DNA of 64,000 nt from Vespula vulgaris (lineage: Eukaryota; Arthropoda; Insecta; Hymenoptera; Vespidae): contig NC_066606.1 in the NCBI RefSeq assembly GCF_905475345.1, positions 3,202,501-3,266,500 of the forward strand, in the 5' to 3' direction. The notes under the pieces were generated by a model. The model did no database searches and was not told the DNA's origin. It saw only the letters and a list, made by a program, of their open reading frames with translations. Below, one piece after another: positions 1 to 13,696 of the stretch (positions are counted from its first letter, which is position 1; every line of letters begins with the position of its first letter). Position numbers and translations under genes: made by a program.

Positions 1-260
1 TTGTTTCTTTCTGTTCTTTTCTCAACCTTCCTACGCCCTTCTACCACGTCCTTTCCTATTTTATATTTTTTTTAACTCGAGTCGAAATGAATATATTTTT
101 TAATTGATACCTGATCGTTTTTTTCTTTCCTTTTTTTTTCTTCTTTTCTCACCCTTCCTATACTCTTCTACTACACCCTTTCCTATTTGATATTTTTTAA
201 CTCGAGTCTAAATGAATACATTTTTTTTTAATTTACACCTGATCGTTTGTTTTTTTTTCT
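1..260. repeat. Two-copy tandem repeat, about 128-bp unit
   Basis: The block around 22-135 recurs at about 149-260. Both copies carry a pyrimidine-rich start (CACCCTTCCTA-like), then CTTTCCTATTTTATATTTTT, an ACTCGAGTC motif and an ACCTGATCGTTT end. The copies differ by small substitutions. It reaches the window edge, so further copies may lie outside. Confidence 0.7.
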
Positions 261-309
261 TTTTCTTTTTCTTTCAATATCTTTTTGTTAACCCTTTCGT
301 TTTTTATTC

Positions 310-366
<57 letters not shown>

Positions 367-1000
367 CCTATCCCCCTATTTTTCTATATCATCTTTATCT
401 ATAACTATCATGGGATAAACAACTATGGCCTTTTTTCCTGTCGAAAAATTTCCAAAGTTAATCGATTACTGTCCGTTTTCGTAACTTTGGCGAAAAGTAT
501 ATCCATTAACAGACAGATAAATCAAACCTACGAACCTACGATCTATATCAACGAATTATTCTTATAAATAGTACGATCTTACAATTATTATAAGCCTCCC
601 TCTTATTTACATATTTTCAATATAATTATATTACGCTTACTACAATCATCGTCTCGTTTGATAATCACTTTCGCTTGATAATTAGAATCATTAAGATATA
701 AAAAGGAATTCGTTTCGTTTCGTTTCGTTTACGATCGACGATATCTCTTAGAATTCGTTTAAACAAAGAATATTGTTTTCTTGTTGTTTTTCTTTTTCTT
801 TTTTTTTTTTGTTCTCTAGAGAAAAGAGTTAGTCGTCCTACGTTTCTTTCTTTTACAAATGACAAATGATATATGTTATCTCTTTTCGTAGACAAAAAAA
901 AATTATCAAAAACAGTTACATATATTTTTTTTTCCTCGATAGCTGTTCGATACTTTATTGCCGTTTACCGAATTTTTTCATTGACTCGGAACTTTTCTTT

Positions 1001-1031
<31 letters not shown>

Positions 1032-1440
1032 TTTCTCTTCTTTATTTTACAAAGATACTATAGATCGGGCCCTCTTTCCATTTTATATTTTCACGTTTCC
1101 CTATACAATCCCTTTGTCCTGACAATCTTCGCAACTCGAAGAATTCTGTTATCAACGTGAAAAAGAGAAAAAGAAGAAAATAGGAAAGTGGAACCTTTCT
1201 CGTCCTTCTTCAGACTTCTTTCATCTTCAAAACAAAAAAAAGAAAAAGAAAACAAAAAAAAAATAAAGAATTCTTCTATAGAGTTTAGTTCTCGTTCGAT
1301 CCAAGATTATCACCGTTCTGTTCCGATGTAACTCGAAGTTAATGTTCACTCTATCAAGAAAACATCACTGTATCCATTTATCTTATTCTCGAACGAAAAT
1401 TCTGTCCTTTGATTCCGTAAGATGAGAAAGGAAATAAATA
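1..1440. other. AT-rich sequence downstream of the gene
   Basis: This stretch holds a two-copy tandem repeat (1-260), a (CT)n tract (314-362), a (TTC)n tract (about 1001-1031), a short run of TTCGT units near 706-729 and otherwise anonymous AT-rich DNA. No gene is recognisable. Confidence 0.5.
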
Positions 1441-2192
1441 CAGGGTGTTCGAAAAGATTGGGACCAAACTATTTACCGAGGTCAAATAGATAAAAACAAA
1501 GTTTATATGAGTTTATATCCAAAAATGCTTTATTGAAAGGTATTTAAAGATTTTGATAATTTATAGTGGGAATTGTAAAAAATGTTCGAATTCATGATTT
1601 TCTAATTCTTTCTTTCTTTTTTGTTTGTATTATAATTCTCTCTTTTGTTGTTACGTTTTTTATGTATTATAATTCTCAATGATAGTTATTGTTTATGAAA
1701 GATATAAGTTTGAGAATGTATTCAAAAATTGTAAATGTTATTTCTAATATAGTTGAAATATCAGAAAGAATTCGGCGATCATTAATTCGACGAAATCAAT
1801 TTTCGAAAATTTCTTATAACTGTCATAAAAAATTATAAATATATAATGTTTGAATGTATTTTATAATCTTTGAAAGTATATATCTTAAATAAATATGGTT
1901 ATATAATGAATATATTTAATTATAAAATATATGGAATATATTTTATATTAATATTTTATATCTTTATATTTAATTAATATATTTCATTAATATTTGATAT
2001 AAAATATAAAATATTAATATAACATATATTCCATATATTTTATAATTAAATAAATTCATTATATAACCTTTCAAAACATATATCTTTTCAAATGAAGCAT
2101 TTTCGGACCTAAATTTGTACGAACTTTTTTCATCTTTCATTTGATCTCAATGATACGTAGTATAAATTTGGTACCAATTTTTGGACATCCTA
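1441..2192. mobile_element. Non-autonomous inverted-repeat element (MITE-like), copy A
   Basis: The left end begins CAGGGTGTTCGAAAAGATTG and the right end, read in reverse complement, begins ATAGGATGTCCAAAAATTGG. The two arms stay alignable for roughly 110 bases, through the GATCAAATAGAT, TTTATATCCAAAAATG and TTTATTGAAAGGTAT region. The interior has no transposase. Part of it (about 1620-1795) matches, in reverse complement, the interiors of the copies at 26.7-27.6 kb, which shows a family. It lies about 80 bases past the stop codon. The superfamily is not clear from the ends alone. Confidence 0.75.
1897..2068. repeat. AT-rich hairpin inside MITE-like copy A
   Basis: GGTTATATAATGAATATATT (from 1897) and its inverted partner ending TTCATTATATAACC (2054-2067) bracket two arms of about 65-70 bases with a short loop near 1965-2000. 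The arms are nearly complementary and almost pure A+T. This gives the element a second, internal inverted repeat. Confidence 0.7.
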
Positions 2193-2273
2193 TATATATA
2201 TAAAGAAAACGGAGTAAGACAGAGAAAGACAAAAAAAAACAAATGTTCTCATCCAAAGGAATCACCAGTTGGC
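2193..2273 (-). other. Proximal 3' UTR of the CPAP1-like gene
   Basis: These 81 bases lie between the stop codon and the inverted-repeat element. They contain no AATAAA on the minus strand, so the transcript probably continues into the element. The first AATAAA read in the minus direction is at 1534-1529, inside the far terminal repeat of that element, about 740 bases past the stop. An ATTAAA-type variant occurs near 1920-1915. Which one is used is not known. Confidence 0.35.
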
Positions 2274-2620
2274 TTATTTTCGTTTAACGAAGATATTTTC
2301 GAGTAGTTCCTTAGTGATGACGCGATGTGGCCTTGTAGGATCCTCCGTAGGTTTCCCATACAATCGGCTGTTGATGACGTAAAGCTTTGGACTGAGCTCG
2401 CATCTAACGTTGAACCACCAGTCGCAAACGAAGACGACCTGACTGAATTGCGTGCCATTCGGGCACAAGAATGTCGCCTGTCGGCCATCTATGTCGCAAT
2501 AATGCCAAGCTTGGCATCTGGTCTCAACGTCGGCAAAAAACCCTGGATAGGGCTGATCGTCGCAATAGAAATTCGTATACGGCACCTTTCCTAGCACCGG
2601 ATAATCCGTTCCCGGCCGAC
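2274..2620 (-). CDS. Exon 3: chitin-binding type-2 (CBM14, peritrophin-A) domain and C-terminus
   Basis: This exon opens after acceptor TTTTTCAG (ending at 2621) and runs to TAA at 2276-2274. It completes Gly102 and adds residues 103-216. The chitin-binding domain has cysteine spacing C-x15-C-x5-C-x10-C-x12-C-x7-C, with the aromatic and small-residue signatures of CBM14: YPGFFAD after the first cysteine, AWHYCD around the third, FLCPNGTQFSQ around the fourth and CDWWFNVRC at the end. These aromatics form the sugar-binding face in this family. The 41-residue tail (ELSPKLYVIN to FVKRK) has no second domain. The exon is markedly richer in GC than its surroundings, and there is no frameshift or missing cysteine. 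Confidence 0.93.
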
Positions 2621-2980
2621 CTGAAAAATGTTAGGAACAAGACTTTATTTTATATAGAATCTGAAATTAAAACTGATTGATATCTTTTAACGTAACAATG
2701 TTTGTTATTATTATTTAACGTAATAATAATTATTATTGTTATTTCATAAATCATCGATAATCGATAATCATTTTTATAATTGTTAATAAAGAAATTAATT
2801 CAATGGATAATTTAATAATCAATCTTCATCGATCCTTTAAGAAACTCTAAACACGAAATTTTTATAACGAAAATTTGAAGTTGAATTAATTTAAATTAAA
2901 GAGTATAATTCTTGGTAGCGTATCTTTAAAATAATATTCAATTATTCCCAATTTATCTGATCTATCAAAATTTTTATAAA

Positions 2981-3030
<50 letters not shown>

Positions 3031-3325
3031 AAAATTTGTTGAAATGCAGAGATACATTTATCAAATCGAAAAAAACATAAAGAAAAGAAATTAATTCATT
3101 CGATAACTTAACCAATCTCCACCGATTCACGAAACCTTAAACACGAAATTCTTATAACGAAAATTTGGAATTGAATTAATTTTTAATAAGAGCAAAATTC
3201 TCGATCTTTAAATCGTATCTAAAATAATATACAATTACTCTCGATCTATCCGATCTATTAAAATTCTTCTAAGATCGTATATCATAAACGTTTCCAATCT
3301 CAGTGTTTTAAAAATATACACACAC

Positions 3326-3369
<44 letters not shown>

Positions 3370-4762
3370 AAAAGAAAATTTATCGAAATACAAAAATGTA
3401 TTTATCGAATTGAAAAAAAAATAAACAAAAGAAATTAATTCACTCGATAAAATAAATTAATTTCTAATAAAAATATATACAATTACTAAAAATAATATAC
3501 AATTACTCTCGATCTATCCGATCTATTAAAATTTTTGTAAGATCGTATATCATAAACGTTTCCATTCTCAATGTCCTCAAAATACACACACACACACACA
3601 TATATATATAAAAATTTATTGAAATGCAAAAATGCATTCATCGAATTAAGAAAAAGAACGATAACGATCAACGCTGATAAGTAACGATTTATGGCAATTC
3701 ATTTCGATTTTATCTTTCTCCTCAAATCCATTTTAATTTTAACCTATGTCCATACATTTATAAATTCGCAAGTTGAGTAAGTCATTGTTTGCTTAGAGAG
3801 CTAGCAGACGGAATAAATTGAATTCCGTAGTAGTACGTTGGAAGTTTCATAACACCATTGGAACATCTCTAACTTGCTATAAGGTATAGAAGTAAAAGGC
3901 CCTACTATTTCTCTCTGTGCTACGGCATAAGAATATTAAATGATAGCGGAAAGCTCCTATCTCTTAATGATAAAAGTCAGAAGCTCTCGCGTTACTATAA
4001 TCCCTTTTTATCTCTTTTGAGACACGCTCGATACTCAAAGAGAAGGTCTCGTCGCTATTATATTGTAAAAAAAATCTTACGTCTCATTTGACTAAAAAAA
4101 AACTTAAGAAAATAAATGATCATAAATTTTGTTCCGACAATAAACGTGGAAAACATTAGGCAGATATGTATCTATATATTTTTCTAATCGACCATTATCG
4201 TTTATTTGTTTATTTCATTTCTTTATAATTATACGATATAACAAACGTTCGTAAATTTTTTTGTTTTTTGTGATCATTAGAAATTTTATCATAAATTTCT
4301 TTATAATTATACGATATAACAAATGTGTATATATATATATATATATATATATGGATAGTTTATTTTGAAAAATTATTAATGTGTTCATTTTTTTTCCTTT
4401 TTGATGATATATCACATATGCGATTAATTTAGCGCAAACATTTTATTTATAACTAGTAAATATTTAATATCTTAAAAAATACTAATGCTTCGTTCAATTT
4501 AAAATTGTCCGATAAAAGAAATCGCGTAGAGATTGATTATGAAAGTTACGTAAATCGAATTTCCATAGACATACAAAATATATTTCGAGTATAAAATATA
4601 TTACATATATATAAAATAATATATAAGATGTATACATATATAAAATATAAATATATAAATATATAAAAATATATTTGTGATATTTAATTTTTCATAAATT
4701 GAAATTAATTAATTTTTACAATCGACTAATTACAAAAATGTTCGAAATCCACTTACAACCCC

Positions 4763-4802
<40 letters not shown>

Positions 4803-5160
4803 TTAGTTAAATTCGCTTAAAAGAAATGTATATAATCAAATTACATATTGATAAAGCAGTAAAAACATTATCAGACTCGACATAATTAATTTCTATTTTT
4901 CAATTGACTAATTGCTAACCTTTAATTTTCTCGAATAAACAAAAAATAGATTTACGCCACTTTCAAAATAAACGCTGTATATATACGTACGTATATACAT
5001 CATACATATGTATCAACGAGATTTCAATTGGGAGGTAAATATTTCAAAACAATTATCAAACTATATTCTCTATTCGGTATTTATACTTTGTCCCTTAGCG
5101 GATACCAACGTACGAATACACATTGTAGTTATATCAAATTAATCGATAATTACCAGGTAC

Positions 5161-5235
<75 letters not shown>

Positions 5236-7885
5236 TAGAAACAAAGATAGAAAAAGAGAGAGAGAGAGAGAGAGAAAGAGACAGACAGATAGAAACAGAG
5301 ATAGAAAGAGAGAGAGAGACAGACAGACAGATAGAAACAAAGATAGAAAAAGAGAGAGAGAGAGAGAGAAAGAGACAGACAGATAGAAACAGAGATAGAA
5401 AGAGAAAGAGAGAGGGAGAGAAACGATCTCAATAATTTCAATATAAAGCAAATACCAACTTTCGATCTAACCTGTTTAGAAATATCATGATATTTTTTCT
5501 TTTATATATTTAAAAATTTTATTAACCTCGTTATCTCTTTCTCGAAAATTGGCATCTCGAGCTACTCACGTATCTCTCTATCTATCGGTCTATTCATCTC
5601 TAGTCTCAGTCTCCATGATTTACCAGGAATATACTCTAAAGCCTCTCGACTGTTTGCGGATTAGAGAGAACAGGAGAAGACGAGAAGGAGAGAGACCTAT
5701 CCTCGCCGATTAATCGGAGGAAATGTTGAGGAAACATCGCTGCAGAGATGCAACCTATATGCTCTCTCTCTCTCTCTCTCCCTCTCTTTATATATATGTG
5801 TGTATATATATGTGTATATATATATACATATATCTAACTTTATCCAACACCTGTATTACCAGCACAAAGCACGACTATGTCCTGGCCAGGTATCGACGTA
5901 CTTCGTCGGCTGCCAACTGCACAAGGTACGAGATTCAACACTTAAGTATGTACATCCGCTTGTATACTACTAGACAAAGAGTGCATATGTATCTATATAT
6001 AAATAGATATCTTTCTCTCTCTCTCTCTCTATATATATATACACACATATATAATTTATATATATATATAGAATATATATATATTATAGGTATCTATACA
6101 TGAGTAGATATATATATATGTATGTATATATTACACACACACACACATATATAGATGTATATGTAAAAAGAGAAAGAGAGAGAAAGATGTATAGAGTGAG
6201 TAAAATACTGGTAACATATTATCAAGGTCGAGAATGTATTCAGGACCTAGTATCAAGGACCTTCCCCATGATCGTGATCGTGATCGTGATCGTGATTGTA
6301 ATCATGATCGTGATCGTACATCTCTGATACAACTTTGAATTAACTATCGCGTTATATTAGACAAGTCGTTGTGTAATTACATGTCTCTCACCTGACAAAG
6401 GTTTAATCAGTCTACAATCTATTCCATAGAACCCTTTCTCTTTCTCTATTTAATCTAATAAGACGAAATAATGTTTATCCGATTCAACATCTCTATCTCT
6501 ATCTCTTTCCCTTCATACTCGAACTTCGAACTAAATGGTAATCACATTTGTCCACTCAATTAGTTGAGAAACCTTCTCCTACGATCATCGAATCATACGT
6601 TCGGTCTACCGGAATAATTTTCATCATAATTTTCTCATTTCCGATTCTAACTAGCCGAAGAACCGAACGATATTCGTCATTTTTCTATCTCTTACTTTCT
6701 ATCTCTCTATCTTTCTCTTTCTCTTTTCTACTGTAAAAATATCGCGTAAAGTAAGATACAACAGGTAGAGAGAGAAAGAGAGAGAGAGAGAGAGATAGCT
6801 TGTAGGTTTATTTTAGAGGCTAAATTACTTCTAAGAGAACTCTTCAGTCTCGATTTACCGAGCTGGAATAAATAAATAAATAAACGTCTTGCACATTGAA
6901 TCAGATTGCATTTTCTTACGAAGACATCGTACTTCTGTTTTACTATTTTACTTTCTTTTTTTTCTCTCTCTCTCTTTCTCTCTTTCTATCTCTATTTATC
7001 TATCTTTCTTGCATTGAATGCACAAAGTCCTTCTAACAAGAATACGCTTTTTCTCTCTCTCTCTCTCTCTATCTCTTCGTTTCTTGTTATATCGTCATTA
7101 TTATTGCCGACAATTACGGAGACATTTCTACGTTTTTATATCGCTCTTCCCCTTTTTCACGAGACTCGATATAAAAAAAAAAAAAAAGAAAAGAAAGGGA
7201 GAAAAAGAAATCAGAGACGAGAAGCAAACATAAAAATAAAAAAAGGACGAACTTCCGACGATCTCTTTCTGAGAATCTAACGTATCTCTATCGTTGTTAT
7301 TTAATCATTTATATTAAAAGTTAACAAAGACGGAACGTGGCGTACACTTTGATATATTTATAAGTAACCTATCTACCTAATTAAATTCGATAAGTATGCA
7401 TTTAATCAATTATTAACGAACATGTTATTATATATTTATATTAATCAATGAAATTATATTATTATTTAAATTTACTATTAATAATTATAATATTAATAAC
7501 AAAATTTCAATTATTCATATATATATTTATATTATATATTTATATTTATTACAATCATTTTTTTTCTAAATAGTACAATGCGTTAACCTGTACAATCCAA
7601 AAAAAGGAAGACAAAGAAAAAGAAGAAGAAAAAAAAAAGATTATTTAAATCATCCAACAATGTCTTAAATCGTTAACAATGCGTTCATTGTTGCACCGAC
7701 CTTTTTTTGTGCTCGGTGGGTAGAAATGAGAGGGAAGAGAGGAGTAATATTTGAAGTATCCTTTTGTTAATAAATTTATTTATGTATCCGTACAATCGTA
7801 CTCCAGCTAATTTCGTATAAATTCGTAAGAGAGATTCTCTTAATAACATTCATTGAAACAGTGTCGTAGCATTCCGCTTGTCAAG

Positions 7886-7934
<49 letters not shown>

Positions 7935-9150
7935 TTCTCTATCTCTTTCTCACTCTCTCTCTCTCCTAGCAAACACACTTACATGAGAATTTCAGAACTC
8001 ACATTTCAATGTTGAAGAGCTTCTTAGCGAATTATAACGAGGCACACAAAATTTTGTCTCACCACTGACGACGTTGAGAAAACAGAGAATGATGGAAGGG
8101 GGTGAGAGAGGGAGTAGGGAGGGTAGTAGGGAGGGAGAAGGGGTGTTGGTAGTAAGGTTGACGTTGCTCTCGCTAAACAATTTTCCTTCGCTCGAAAGTC
8201 TCGTATTCTATCGTGCAAGTCGAGTCCTTTCGCTACCCTCACCACCCACTCCCACCCCTATCCTCATCCCCATCCCTATTCACCAATTTCCACGTTCTCC
8301 TTTTGCAGACTCCTTTTCACTTGTCGACCTTTAACCCAGCATTTAAACGCAAAATATTTGATTATTTACAAAGCACGTGAGCACGAAGTAGACGTTTCCT
8401 ACGTACTTACGTTAAAGTATGTAGAAATCAATAATTCGAGTTTTCTCTAAGTTCTAATACACACCTTCGCGTACCAATAAATCTCGATTTACGAACGTTA
8501 CTATTAGTAGCTTGCTTTTAAAGCTTGCTTTTATCGTCGGTTTATCTAATGACACTTCTCAATTAATTTCACTTAATTTAAACTTTCGAGAGATTATACA
8601 AAAAGTAATTAAAAGAAAATAAAAAAAAAGGGGAGATTAAAAATAAAAAGAACGTTTCTCATTATAGACGTCTCATCATCTTTGTCATACAAACGACTTC
8701 TCTTTCTCTTTCTCTCTCTCTCTCTCTCTTTCTCTTTCTCTTTCTCTTTCTCCCTTTCACTCTCTCGAGACGAGAGCTCGATAATTCGTGTCACCGAGCG
8801 AGCTACTACGTAGTTTGTTTCAGAACATCGTTCAACGATGTTGTCCGGATCACAATAACATCCACCTGTCTATCCATCCATCGTCCATTCTTCTCTCTCT
8901 CTCTCTCTCTATTTATATCCCTTTCTCTCTCCCACTCTCTCTCTCTCTCTCTCCCACTCCTCCTCTCTCTTTCTGCAACAACGGTTTCTCGAATCTCATT
9001 GGACAACGTGGATAGTTCCATACGATACATCGTAGCCGATTTCATCGGTCTAGAGATAGAGAGCATACCGTGTGTGTACATCTACCAAAGATAGAGTTAA
9101 CGTGATAGAGAGAGGACGAGACGGTTTACTAGAATGGCCAAGTGCGCCAA

Positions 9151-9200
<50 letters not shown>

Positions 9201-9427
9201 AGAGAGAGAGAGAGAGTATGATCACGAACTCGTCTAGATCGCATAGCTACCATCCATACAAAATTCACAACTTCCACACCCGACACTTTTGTCCGACCTA
9301 TTTTACCTCCGAAAGAGTATCCGTGCTCTCTTGTTATACATATTTCCATCCGAAATAAAAGCTTACTGTCCATCTTTCTTTCTTTTGCATCTCTGTTTCT
9401 TTTTCTTTCTCTCTTTCTCTTTCTTCA

Positions 9428-9458
<31 letters not shown>

Positions 9459-12322
9459 TCTTTTCCCTTTGTTTACGCTAACGATATACGATATATATTA
9501 TAATTACAATTTTTCATTGGAAAGAATAACATCGTATTACCAACGACGTCGTGTCTCTTCTTTTACAGAAAATATAGAAAGGAGCTAATGAAAAAGAAAA
9601 AAAAAAAAGAAAAAATTTCTATATCGACGAAAAAAATCAATGTTAGGACGCCATTTTCCTTTACGCTAGTTTGCGACTCGATTATTTCTTTTTTTTTTTT
9701 TTTTTACGACATCAATCTTCCGAGCTTCTTTTTTTATTTTCTTTTTTTTGTTTCTTCTTCTTCTTCTTCTTCTTCTTCTTCTTCTTCTTCTTGTAAAATG
9801 GTCAATCTATTTCACGAGCGTTCAGGAACACTGGCAAAAGTTTTAACTTGAAAGAATAATGAATGACAGCGTTCCTGTTCTCCTTTCTCGTTTTTTCTTC
9901 CTTTTTTCTCAATTTTCTTCTGTTTTTTTTATTTTGTTTTGTTTTTTTATCTTTTCTTTTCTTTTATCCCCAAAGGTTGAGACTTATTTCTCGGTAGAAA
10001 GACGAAACGTTTCTTTTTTTTTCTGTTTTCTTTTTCTTTTTTTTTTACGCGACATGCGCAAAGGAAGGAAGTTCTTTTTATCGTTTCCTTTTCTTTTTTT
10101 TTTCTTTTTACCATTTCTTTTTTCTTCTTCTTTTTTTTTTATCTTGCTTCAGAACATACCTTCGAATTAATTATAAATATTTTGCGATGATGGAAAGAAT
10201 AAATAAACGGGAAAAATAAACTTCCGTTTATTTCTTAAAGTTTTCCATTTGTGTTTCACTTCTTTCTTCCTTCGTATAAAGAATTGCATCTTTTATATAA
10301 TATAATATTACAAAAATGTAATATATCGTACAATGCCAGTCAACGACGAAATAATAGTTCACTTTACTTTCATTAAATTTCTCGGTGGACGTTAATGACA
10401 AAGATGATAACACTGATGGTTTCTTTCTTTCGTTTTATATATATATATATTTTTTCTTTTTGTTCTTCTTCTTTTTCTTCTTCTTCTTCTTCTTTTATAC
10501 GTAGTATACTATATGTCAAAACTTGCGAAACTTCTGGTGCGGACGAATTACTTCTTTAGAGTGGCTCTCCCCGTTGACTTGCCCTGGCTAAACTCAGAAA
10601 ATCTTGGTAGGTCGCCAAACCGTAAAATTCTCGAAAAGAAGAGAAAAATCGCTGAATTCGCATGGTTCCCTTAAAGCAATAGGGAAAAAAGTACTTTTCT
10701 AGATTTTGCTTCCGTTCTTTCGTTTCTTGATATGGGAAAATTTTCTTAAAAGATTCTTCAAAATTCAAAGAAACAAAGAAAATTCCAAATAAATTCAGTC
10801 CGAATAATTTTTCAAATATTTTGAAAATTTGCAGAGGATTGAAAATTTAACAAAATAAAAATAGATCAAAAATTACTTCAACCGATGGTTTCGCAATTCT
10901 AAATGATTCTTTTAAAAAATTAACAAAGAAAATTATTATCTCAAAGTTCCTAAAATCAAAACTCTTAATTCTATCTTTCGATCTTTCTCTTAATTTCTAA
11001 CTTTCGACGATCGATCAAACGAATCCCCGCTTAGGAATTAATTTCCTTCCGTTTATAAGCGAACGAGATAGCATTAAACAGCATTAAATTAACGGTTGAA
11101 TAATTCTAATTCTAGTTGGTTGCTTTAGTCTGATTCGCTCGACCAAATCGTCGCAAGCGAAAATCTCCTGCATCGAGCGAAATGAATGAATAGAAACCGT
11201 ACTTAACTCGAGTCGTTACGATGGTGTGTGTGTTCGCGAAAAAAAAAGTAAAATAGAAAAAAAGAAAAAAATGAAAAAGAAAGAAAAAAAAATTGTGTCG
11301 ACCCTAGACAGGTTAAACATTTAGAATTATTGATTTTTTTTAACAGACTTAAAATTATTAATTTTTATTAAATATGAAATAATAATCGCACGAACGCGCA
11401 TGGACATTACATATTACACGTTATTTAATTCACGTTGTTATGATGTGCGTTTGCGAATAGAACAAAAAAAAAAAGAAAAGAAAAAAAAAACCGTATCAAA
11501 CCTAAACATTAAAAATTATCAATTTTTATTAGATATCAAATAACAATCGCACAAACGCACACGGACGTTACATATTACAAATTATCTATCTCACGTTGTT
11601 ATAGCGTGCGTTTGCGAGGAAGAATAGAAAAAAAGAGAAGAAAAAAGAAAGCGAAACATAAACCTCGGCAATCCTAGACAGATTAAACATTTAGAATTAT
11701 TACTTTTTATTAAATATAAAATAATAATCGCACGAACTCACACAAACATTACATATAACGCATTACACGTTACACGTTACGTTCGATCTCGTGTTATTTT
11801 CTTCCTAGATAGAGACACTAACAAACTTACAAACAAACGAAGCTAGAAAGAAAGAAAGAAAGAAAAAAAATAAAAGAAAATAGGGGAAGTTAAAATGTAA
11901 AAAAAAAAAAATAAAAATAAAAAAAGAAAATTATTACAAAGAAATTAGAAGAAGAAGAACTAACCATCCTTTCAATTTAATCCAAAATTTACAATTGCAT
12001 CATTTTCAAAATATCTATACCTTGTTCTTTGCAAACTAACCTTCTAGCATTTGTCAAACGAAAGACGAAGAAATTTTATTCACTCTTCGAACTTCTCACA
12101 CCCTTTCCCTCCTCCCACCCTCTCCCTATATACCTTCAATTCCATTTTACGTTCTAGTCTGTCTCCGCTCGACTCGTAAAGTCAGCGATTTACCTTTTTC
12201 CTTCTTTTATTCTCGATGTAACACGCACATATATACATAAACAGGTTGCTTTAATTCGATGCATCTGCCAACCATTTCTCTCTCTTTCTCTCTTTCTATA
12301 TTTCTATCTTTCTATCTTTCTA

Positions 12323-12394
<72 letters not shown>

Positions 12395-13654
12395 GTTCTC
12401 GCACTTTCATTTCTTTTTCTAACTTTGTCCTCTTCCCTCCTCTCTCATCTCACTTTATTTCTTTTCTCGTTGTCGTGCGTTATAAAACGACGTGTGCAAA
12501 GGAGTCTCGTATAAACTTTACTTTTATGTTTTTAGAAAAATGGAGAGAATGGAATAAGGGAAGTGGGAAGGACTAAAAGAAAGAGAATAAAGAGAAACGG
12601 TTGAAGCTGAAGGAAAGAGGGAAAAGCTTACATTTCCTCATTTTCTGGTTTTATATCTTTCTCTCTCTTTTTCTTTCTTTGTTTCTGTCTATCTCTGTCC
12701 GTCTGTCTATCTATCTGTCTCTCTCTCTCTCTCTATTTCTCTCTCTTTCTCTCTCTTTCCTTACATTCCACCCTTAAACTTTTCCTTCCAACCCTTTCTC
12801 CAAGTCTGGTATTCTGCCCAACCATCCTATCCGAGATCGTCTAGATTCTCAAGTATTTTTCATCGTTTTACCTCAGATTACAGGATATGCTAAGGGAAAA
12901 AATAAAAAAAAAGAAAAAAACTCGAGTAAATCTTTCGCGTTCTTTTGTCTCATTGTTTAAAGATAAGTAAGTCTTCTTAAGAACTTATAGTAAAATAGGA
13001 AGGAAGCGTGGGAGAAAAATTAAAACAAAGTGAAAGACAAGAGAGGGAGAAAAGAAAATGAAGAGTATGGAAGGGAAAAATAGAAAAAAGGAAATAATAA
13101 AAACAAAATGACAAAGAAACCATGTCTCTTACGAAATTCAAGTAACGAGAGTAAGTTAAGTACTTAAGACACTCCTCGAGAAATACTTCATCCTAAATTC
13201 TATTTGTTTTAATTATTCGACACAACGAATAAATACAATTATCGATTGTCTATCGAGGATCTAATTTTAACCCTTTAACTGGGAACATACCGAACATAAT
13301 CGTGTTCTTTTTCTTTTTTTTGTTTTTCTCTTTGTCTCTTTTTCTTTCTTTTCTTTTCTTTTCATTTAAAAAATTTTTTTTTACTTTATTTTTATCACCT
13401 GTCAATGCAGTTAGGAATTAAATCGATAAAGTTTTTTCGTCACGATGTATTTATTTATTTATTTATTTATTCCTTTTTTTTTTTTAACTCTCTTTCATAT
13501 CTCCAAAGTGTAAAGCACAAAGGACACGTGGTGAAGCAATAGAATTTTATATAAAAAAAAAAAAAGAAAAGGAAAATAAAGAAAAAAAAATGAAAATAGA
13601 GACAAAATAGTTTCAGTTAGCTATTTAGTTTTTAATCATATTTTTTATATGTGT

Positions 13655-13696
<42 letters not shown>

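Noticed and set aside
6266..6320. (GATCGT)n-like array as an origin or binding-site cluster
   Set aside because: Short hexanucleotide repeat with substitutions, adequately explained as a microsatellite.
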